Source: Gammaproteobacteria bacterium
GTDB lineage: Bacteria; Pseudomonadota; Gammaproteobacteria; UBA12402
DNA: 9,197 nucleotides
Direction: 5' to 3'
Assembly (NCBI GenBank): GCA_028282395.1
Contig: JANQHY010000050.1
Location: 1 to 9,197 of the forward strand
The stretch's first letter is position 1; every line of letters begins with the position of its first letter. Below are positions 1 to 5,099 of this stretch, one piece after another. The position numbers and the translations under genes are program-made. The notes beneath the pieces were generated by a model. The model ran no database searches. It saw only the letters and a program-made list of their open reading frames with translations, and was not told the DNA's origin.

Positions 1-21
1 CGCTGGCCAGGAAGGCCAGCG
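1..21. repeat. GC-rich perfect hairpin at window edge
   Basis: The arms CGCTGGCC (1-8) and GGCCAGCG (14-21) are exact reverse complements around a 5-nt AGGAA loop. This GC-rich palindrome stands in otherwise AT-rich spacer DNA. The next bases, TCCATCCC, could continue the stem if their complement lies just left of the window, so the element may be cut by the edge. It could be a terminator of a gene to the left or a unit of a dispersed palindromic repeat. Neither can be decided from this window. Confidence 0.5.
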
Positions 22-24
22 TCC

Positions 25-113
25 ATCCCTCTCTCTCCATGTTATAAGTAAATTTTCTAATCAAGCAACGCTTGATTAAAAGTATAAGAGTATTTTGGCG
101 GAGAGAGAGGGAT
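25..113. repeat. 14-bp inverted repeat linking tRNA-Ser 3' end and its trailer
   Basis: ATCCCTCTCTCTCC at 25-38 is the exact reverse complement of 100-113, which lies inside the tRNA-Ser gene (3' strand of the T-stem plus 3' acceptor strand). The two arms are 61 bp apart. In a minus-strand transcript that reads past the tRNA, the trailer could pair with the 3' end of the tRNA. The match stops at both ends after 14 bases and does not include the T-loop or the CCA, so 25-38 is not a second tRNA gene. Confidence 0.6.
55..81 (-). terminator. Hairpin downstream of tRNA-Ser, possible terminator
   Basis: TAATCAAGC (58-66) and GCTTGATTA (70-78) form a perfect 9-bp stem around a 3-nt loop. On the minus-strand RNA the stem extends to about 12 bp with one T-G wobble. 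It begins 15 nt beyond the tRNA CCA end, a sensible place to end or protect the precursor. The sequence after it on the minus strand is AAATTTACTT, not a clean T-run, so factor-independent termination is uncertain. It could instead guide 3' processing. Confidence 0.4.
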
Positions 114-187
114 TCGAACCCTCGATGGAGTTTAAGCCCCATACTCCCTTAGCAGGGGAGCGCCTTCAGCCACTCGGCCATCTCTCC
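96..187 (-). tRNA. tRNA-Ser(GCU)
   Basis: Read on the minus strand this folds as a complete class II tRNA. The acceptor GGAGAGA (181-187) pairs with TCTCTCC (100-106), followed by discriminator G and an encoded CCA (96-98). The anticodon stem CTCCC/GGGAG encloses the loop CTGCTAA, giving anticodon GCU, which reads AGC and AGU codons. A long variable arm, typical of serine tRNAs, follows. The T-arm is GAGGG-TTCGAAT-CCCTC. The anticodon region matches the E. coli serV tRNA, and serV also lies directly after csrA, so gene order supports the call. It has its own promoter candidate about 50 bp upstream. Confidence 0.97.
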
Positions 188-236
188 GATTTGCATTATT
201 TTGTCCTACCCCTAGCCGAAGCAGAACTAGAGCTAC

Positions 237-264
237 AGTATATAGATTCTTTTTAGGGAATCAA
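237..264 (-). promoter_or_regulatory. Candidate promoter for tRNA-Ser
   Basis: On the minus strand there is a -35-like TTGATT (259-264), a 16-bp spacer and a -10-like TATACT (237-242). This would start transcription about 40-45 nt upstream of the mature tRNA 5' end. The box also sits about 60 bp beyond the csrA stop, so the tRNA could be transcribed both from here and by read-through from csrA. No other gene is seen in the 188-326 spacer. The call rests on box similarity and spacing only. Confidence 0.5.
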
Positions 265-326
265 TATCTATGTGAAAATAATATAGCTGTTAATGTATGG
301 CGCAATAAAATTAACGCTATATCTCT

Positions 327-554
327 TTATTGAGTGTCTTCCGGTGGATATTCACCCTCTTCGTCATAATGTTTCTTCTCTTTGCCTTCTTTGGTCTCTT
401 GTATACGATAGTAGACCTCTTCACGGTGAACCGCTACATCTTTAGGCGCATCAATACCTATACGCGCTTGATTGCCCTTTATACCAAGCATGGTGATTTT
501 TATATTGTCACCAATCATGATGGTCTCACCAGTACGTCTAGTTAAAATTAACAT
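327..554 (-). CDS. csrA: Carbon storage regulator CsrA, with extended C-terminal tail
   Basis: CsrA is a small homodimeric RNA-binding protein that binds GGA motifs in mRNA leaders and controls translation and stability of central metabolism, motility and virulence transcripts. The start [15 protein letters not shown], the core [16 protein letters not shown] and the [10 protein letters not shown] segment with the RNA-contacting Arg44 are all family hallmarks. The product is 75 residues against about 61 in E. coli. The extra residues form a hydrophilic tail (about 55-75) of lysines followed by a Glu/Asp/Pro-rich end. The start is fixed by AAGGAGA (562-568 on the plus strand, complement) upstream of the ATG. 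That Shine-Dalgarno contains a GGA and could itself be a CsrA site for autoregulation (inference). Its position between alaS and tRNA-Ser(GCU) is the conserved gammaproteobacterial arrangement. Confidence 0.97.
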   Translation of the reverse strand: MLILTRRTGETIMIGDNIKITMLGIKGNQARIGIDAPKDVAVHREEVYYRIQETKEGKEKKHYDEEGEYPPEDTQ

Positions 555-688
555 CTCAATCTCTCCTTTTTTAATGCCATTTAACGCTCACTGATAACTC
601 CGTCGCACCTCTACTTTGCTAAGTTTTCATCACCAGCCGCTATTAAACTAACTAAGTAACTTAATTCTCATTTAGCTCATACTCTATT

Positions 689-740
689 ATTATAGAATAT
701 AAAGTTGCCGAAAGTGTATCACCCTGTTGAATAAAATCAA
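689..740 (-). promoter_or_regulatory. Candidate csrA promoter region
   Basis: On the minus strand TTGATT (735-740), a 16-bp spacer and TACACT (713-718) form a sigma70-like promoter. A perfect TATAAT lies just downstream (689-694) but has no good -35 at the usual distance, so it may be a second, activator- or sigma-dependent start. The leader would be about 130-160 nt. The rest of the 555-813 gap between csrA and alaS is AT-rich; I see no other gene and no convincing alaS terminator in it. Multiple csrA promoters in this gap are known in E. coli, which makes the placement reasonable. Confidence 0.45.
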
Positions 741-813
741 TTGGCTTATATTAAATATTTGCAGAAATTTTATCAATAATCTACTATATAATAATGAAAT
801 AATCGATTACTTT

Positions 814-3390
814 TTAGCTTATATGATCTCTTATCTGCGCTTCTAGCCAGTTTAAGGCTTGAGGCAAGCAATCAGGCTTGGTTCCGCCCCCTTGGGCCAT
901 TTCAGGGCGTCCTCCTGCTTTACCACCTATCTGCTGGGCTAATTGTGAAGCCAGCTCATTAGCCTTTAATTGACCAGTCAATGCCTTATCAATACCAACA
1001 ACCAGACTGATACGATCATTGTCAATAGTTGCCAATACTGCAACATAGTTATCGAGCTTGGCTTTAATGCAGTCAAGTACAGTACGCAACAACTTTGCAT
1101 TTGAATTCTTAACTATTGATGATACAAAGTTGATATCATTTATTTTTTTGCAACTGCTTGCCAAGCCAAGGCCAATCTGCTGATGCAGTTGCTGCTGCAG
1201 CTGATCAACATGCTTTGCCGTCTCTTTAAGCTGGCTCTTTAGTTCATGCGCTTCTTCATGCTGCTGCTGTGAACGCTGGTTGAGCCACTTGAGTGCGCCC
1301 TCTCCAGTCACTGCTTCAATACGACGAATACCTGCAGCAACCGCAGATTCTGTAGTGATTTTAAACAGACCAATATCACCCGTTCGATTGGCATGTGTTC
1401 CACCACATAGCTCTTTGGAAAAATCACTTAATGTGAGAACGCGAACATCCTCCTTGTCATTGTATTTCTCATCAAATAGCGCTAGAGCACCCTGCTCAAC
1501 TGCCTGCTGTAGCGGCAATATCTCTAGCTTAGCTGCATGGTTGGCGCGAATATGTTGGTTAATTAACGCTTCAATCAATTCAAGCTCAAGTTTGCTCACC
1601 GCCTTAGGGTGGGTAAAGTCAAAACGTAGATAGGTAGGCTCAACCAATGAACCTTTCTGCATAACATGGGTTCCTAATATCTGTCGCAGTGCCGCATGAA
1701 GTAGATGGGTAGCAGTATGGTTTAATACCGTTGCCTGGCGCAGAGATTGGTCAACCTTTGCCTCAACCTGCTCACCAATAGTGAGCTGGCCACCACTTAA
1801 TCTACCGTAATGTAGAATGGCATCATTCTGTCTCTGTGTATCATCAACATAGAACGCCTTGCCGTCAGCACACTGCAGTATTCCACTATCACCAACCTGA
1901 CCACCTCCTTCTGGATAGAATGGTGTCTGCTCAAGCACAACAACGCCCTCTTCACCTTCTACAAGCTCTTCAACCGCTTGACCATTGGCAAAGAGAGCAA
2001 TAATTTCTCCCTGGTGACAGAGCTGCTCATAACCGATAAATTCACTCTTCTGCTCAATTTTTGCTAGGGCACTGTCAGCGACGGCCATTTTAAATTGGCT
2101 ATGTGATTTTGATAACTGCCGCTGCCTGTTCATATAGTGTTCAAATCCAACGGTATCTAAAGTAAATCCGCGCTCTCTAGCAATATCAGCAGTCAAGTCA
2201 AGCGGAAAACCACAAGTATCATAAAGTTTAAAAACTAACTCGCCTGGCAACTGCTTGCTAGCTAAATCATCCGATTTTAGCGCCCGCTCTAACAGTCGCA
2301 TACCGATATCGAGTGTCCTGGCAAACTGCTCCTCTTCTGCCTTAATCATTGGCTCTGTAACAGCACGCTGCTGCACTAATTCAGGATAACTATCACCAAA
2401 ACTGGTAATGACCGACTCAACTAGTTTATAGAGAAACGGTTGATTAAGCCCAAGTTGATAACCATGGCGTAGTGCACGACGGATAATGCGCCGCAATACA
2501 TAACCACGGCCCTCATTAGAGGGAAAAACACCTTGTGAAGTAAGAAAAAGTGTTGAACGCATATGGTCCGCAATCACGCGTAAGGAGTGATGGCTCAAAT
2601 CATCAACACCGGCAAGTTGCGCTACTGCTCTAATGATTGGCTGGAATAGATCAGTATCATAATTATTGTGCACACCCTGCAGAACGGCAGCGATACGCTC
2701 TAAACCCATACCGGTATCAACACAGAGTTTGTCTAATGGCAACAGCTCTCCCGATTCAGTTCGCTGATACTGCATAAAAACTAAATTCCAGATCTCAATA
2801 TAACGATCACCTTCAGCATCTGCACTACCCGGTGGACCACCAGCAATTTCAGGACCGTGATCATAAAAAATTTCACTGCAGGGACCACAAGGGCCTGTAT
2901 CACCCATACGCCAAAAATTGTCCTCTTCGCCGCAGCGTGATATACGCTCAGCTGCGATACCAATCTCTTCGCGCCAAATTCTCTCTGCTTCATCATCTTC
3001 ATGAAAAACTGAGATCCATAATTTCTCCGCTGGCAGTTTAAAAACTTCAGTTAACAGTTCCCAAGCATAAGTGATTGCCTGACGCTTATCATAGCTGCCA
3101 AAACTAAAGTTACCTAACATCTCAAATAGCGTATGGTGACGCGCAGTATAGCCAACATTTTCCAAATCGTTATGTTTACCGCCAGCACGAATACATGGCT
3201 GACAGGTAGTTGCAGCAGCATAGGGGGCTTTTTTTAAGCCTAAAAATAGCTCTTTAAATTGCACCATACCCGCATTAGTAAACAGCAGCGTCTTATCGTT
3301 GGTTGGTACTAGTGGTCCTGGCGTGACTTTTTCATGGCCTTTACTAGCAAAATACTCTAAAAAGGCTTGGCGAATTTCAATGCTTTTCAT
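814..3390 (-). CDS. alaS: Alanine--tRNA ligase (AlaRS)
   Basis: This enzyme charges tRNA-Ala with alanine in the cytoplasm and hydrolyses mischarged Ser/Gly-tRNA-Ala. It is 858 residues, close to the 876 of E. coli, and appears complete. The class II catalytic domain is at the N-terminus, with LLFTNAGMVQFK near 35-46, HHTLFEMLGNFSFGSY near 85-100 and motif 3 DTGMGLER at 225-232. The editing domain has the zinc-type HTATH (His558, His562) and CGGTH (Cys662, His666) residues. The C-Ala domain ends with GGKAGGRPEMAQGGG. The ATG overlaps the recX stop as ATGA (3387-3390), so translation is probably coupled to recX. A weak purine-rich AGAGAG precedes the start. No separate alaS promoter is evident, suggesting co-transcription with recA and recX. 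Confidence 0.98.
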   Translation of the reverse strand: MKSIEIRQAFLEYFASKGHEKVTPGPLVPTNDKTLLFTNAGMVQFKELFLGLKKAPYAAATTCQPCIRAGGKHNDLENVGYTARHHTLFEMLGNFSFGSYDKRQAITYAWELLTEVFKLPAEKLWISVFHEDDEAERIWREEIGIAAERISRCGEEDNFWRMGDTGPCGPCSEIFYDHGPEIAGGPPGSADAEGDRYIEIWNLVFMQYQRTESGELLPLDKLCVDTGMGLERIAAVLQGVHNNYDTDLFQPIIRAVAQLAGVDDLSHHSLRVIADHMRSTLFLTSQGVFPSNEGRGYVLRRIIRRALRHGYQLGLNQPFLYKLVESVITSFGDSYPELVQQRAVTEPMIKAEEEQFARTLDIGMRLLERALKSDDLASKQLPGELVFKLYDTCGFPLDLTADIARERGFTLDTVGFEHYMNRQRQLSKSHSQFKMAVADSALAKIEQKSEFIGYEQLCHQGEIIALFANGQAVEELVEGEEGVVVLEQTPFYPEGGGQVGDSGILQCADGKAFYVDDTQRQNDAILHYGRLSGGQLTIGEQVEAKVDQSLRQATVLNHTATHLLHAALRQILGTHVMQKGSLVEPTYLRFDFTHPKAVSKLELELIEALINQHIRANHAAKLEILPLQQAVEQGALALFDEKYNDKEDVRVLTLSDFSKELCGGTHANRTGDIGLFKITTESAVAAGIRRIEAVTGEGALKWLNQRSQQQHEEAHELKSQLKETAKHVDQLQQQLHQQIGLGLASSCKKINDINFVSSIVKNSNAKLLRTVLDCIKAKLDNYVAVLATIDNDRISLVVGIDKALTGQLKANELASQLAQQIGGKAGGRPEMAQGGGTKPDCLPQALNWLEAQIRDHIS

Positions 3391-3833
3391 GACTCTCTCA
3401 TTTTATACAGTTGATAAATCTGCTCCTGGGTAAAACCGCGATACTGTAAAAACCGCATCTCCTTTGCCTGGCTTGGATAATCGTCAGGCAGTTGATTACC
3501 AAAGCGGCGTTTACGTACATCAGCTACTAACGCTAACCAGTCAATCTTAGCAAGATAGTGGCCAATTAATCCATCATTAATTCCACGCATCTTCAATTCC
3601 TGCTCAATACGAATAGGTCCGTAACCGCGCTTTTGACGACTGTGTATATATTGTTCAGCAAATCGCTGCTCAGATTGACAACCGGAAACTGCTAGTTCAT
3701 CAACCACTACCGCAGCAATTTCATCAGCAAAACCATAACGCTTTAACCTAGTGAGCAATTCAAGGCGCGAATGTTCACGACGCGCAAGTAACAAAAGCGC
3801 GCGTTCACGCGCTTTTATCGCTTCACTCGGCAT
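3387..3833 (-). CDS. recX: Recombination regulatory protein RecX
   Basis: RecX binds RecA filaments and usually limits filament extension, tuning recombination and RecA coprotease activity. The 148-residue product is slightly shorter than the 166 of E. coli. It is built of short three-helix repeats: [17 protein letters not shown] near 19-35, then [17 protein letters not shown] near 69-85, and a final [19 protein letters not shown] segment. The proposed ATG lies inside the end of recA, giving an 11-nt overlap in a different frame, and there is no strong Shine-Dalgarno, so translation probably depends on ribosomes finishing recA. Its own stop overlaps the alaS start. A slightly later start cannot be excluded. 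Confidence 0.93.
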   Translation of the reverse strand: MPSEAIKARERALLLLARREHSRLELLTRLKRYGFADEIAAVVVDELAVSGCQSEQRFAEQYIHSRQKRGYGPIRIEQELKMRGINDGLIGHYLAKIDWLALVADVRKRRFGNQLPDDYPSQAKEMRFLQYRGFTQEQIYQLYKMRES

Positions 3834-4851
3834 CGACAGCAGCTTCTGTCACCGCAGCTGCCTTTGGCAGCAGTGCCTCACGCAACTGCTGTTCAATCTC
3901 TTCAGCAATATCACGATGCTCTTTGAGGTAGTTACGTACGTTCTCTTTACCTTGGCCAATGCGATCTTTTTTATAGCTATACCAGGCACCTGATTTGTTA
4001 ATCAGTCCCTGCTTGACACCCAATTCAATAATTTCACTTTCACGCGAAATACCTTCGCCATAAAGAATATCAAACATCGCCTGTTTGAACGGTGGCGCCA
4101 CTTTGTTTTTCAATACTTTTACCCGTGTCTCATTACCAATCACCTCATCGCCACGTTTCAGTGCACTAACACGACGAATATCGAGACGGACTGACGCATA
4201 GAATTTCAGTGCATTACCCCCAGTAGTCGTTTCTGGGTTACCAAACATGACACCAATCTTCATGCGGATTTGATTAATAAATATAACCAATGTATTTGAG
4301 CGCTTGATGTTTGCTGTTAGCTTACGCAGAGCTTGTGACATTAATCGCGCCTGTAAACCAACATGGGTATCACCCATATCCCCTTCAATTTCTGATTTTG
4401 GTGTTAACGCTGCAACGGAGTCAACTACTACAACATTAACAGCGCTGGAGCGCACTAACATATCGGCAATTTCTAGTGCCTGTTCACCGTTATCAGGCTG
4501 TGACACTAATAGATCATCAACATTCACACCAAGTTTCTCAGCATAGGTCGGATCAAGTGCATGTTCAGCATCAATGAATGCCGCCGTACCACCCTGCTTC
4601 TGACACTCCGCAATCACCTGCAGCGTCAGTGTGGTTTTACCTGATGATTCTGGGCCATAAATCTCAACAACTCGACCTTTAGGTAAGCCACCAATACCAA
4701 GAGCAATATCGAGACTAAGTGAGCCAGTCGAAATCGCTTCAATATCTGGAATGGCATTCTCATCACCCATTCGCATGACTGCCCCTTTACCAAATTGACG
4801 CTCAATTTGGCCTAGTGCCGCATCGAGGGCCTTTTGTTTATCTTGATTCAT
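3823..4851 (-). CDS. recA: Recombinase A (RecA)
   Basis: RecA polymerises on single-stranded DNA, uses ATP and catalyses homologous pairing and strand exchange. It also triggers self-cleavage of LexA-type repressors where present. The 342-residue product has the Walker A GPESSGKT (66-73, same numbering as E. coli), the catalytic Glu96 in FIDAEHALD, and the L2 DNA-binding loop within [18 protein letters not shown] near residues 195-215. The C-terminal tail is shorter and less acidic than in E. coli, ending AVDAE. The start is set by AGGGAG (4859-4864, complement) ahead of the ATG. A good promoter lies about 80 bp upstream. No canonical CTG-N10-CAG LexA box is visible in the upstream gap. It is the first gene of an overlapped recA-recX-alaS unit. 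Confidence 0.99.
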   Translation of the reverse strand: MNQDKQKALDAALGQIERQFGKGAVMRMGDENAIPDIEAISTGSLSLDIALGIGGLPKGRVVEIYGPESSGKTTLTLQVIAECQKQGGTAAFIDAEHALDPTYAEKLGVNVDDLLVSQPDNGEQALEIADMLVRSSAVNVVVVDSVAALTPKSEIEGDMGDTHVGLQARLMSQALRKLTANIKRSNTLVIFINQIRMKIGVMFGNPETTTGGNALKFYASVRLDIRRVSALKRGDEVIGNETRVKVLKNKVAPPFKQAMFDILYGEGISRESEIIELGVKQGLINKSGAWYSYKKDRIGQGKENVRNYLKEHRDIAEEIEQQLREALLPKAAAVTEAAVDAE

Positions 4852-4928
4852 ATGTTTGCTCCCTAAGTTATTGGAAAAAATAGTTATCCGGGCAGAAAAG
4901 CGATTATGCGCCGCGACTGCTCAGTAAT

Positions 4929-4956
4929 ATTATGAAGGTTATACCCGCTAAGTCAA
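4929..4956 (-). promoter_or_regulatory. Candidate recA promoter
   Basis: On the minus strand TTGACT (4951-4956), a 16-bp spacer and CATAAT (4929-4934) form a strong sigma70-like promoter about 80 nt before the recA ATG. A short symmetric ACTG-AG-CAGT (4916-4925) lies near the expected transcription start. Its half-sites are only 2 bp apart, so it is not a LexA box, but it could be a small operator. The remainder of the recA-ORF846 gap (4957-5099) is AT-rich with homopolymer A/T runs. I see no convincing terminator for ORF846 there. Confidence 0.55.
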
Positions 4957-5099
4957 TAGCCTTTGTAGACTATTCCTTTTTCCCTTTCAGAGACACTTTT
5001 TCACACAAACAGTTATTATAAAAAAGTTCAAAAAATACACAGAATATCGTTTTTGAAAAACACAAAATTTATTTCTATACACTCCCTGCAACATCGTCA

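Noticed and set aside
25..38. Second tRNA 3' end or tRNA-derived att site
   Set aside because: Only 14 bases match, in inverted orientation, without T-loop or CCA; no integrase gene or direct repeat is present in the window.
1..40. Possible start of a minus-strand gene, MEREGWTLAFLAS, open to the edge
   Set aside because: No Shine-Dalgarno precedes it, and the segment is a palindrome plus a GA repeat; 13 codons are too few to support a gene.
330..545. Hydrophobic plus-strand ORF opposite csrA that looks like a membrane protein
   Set aside because: It is the antisense shadow of a clear csrA gene, and no ribosome site was identified.
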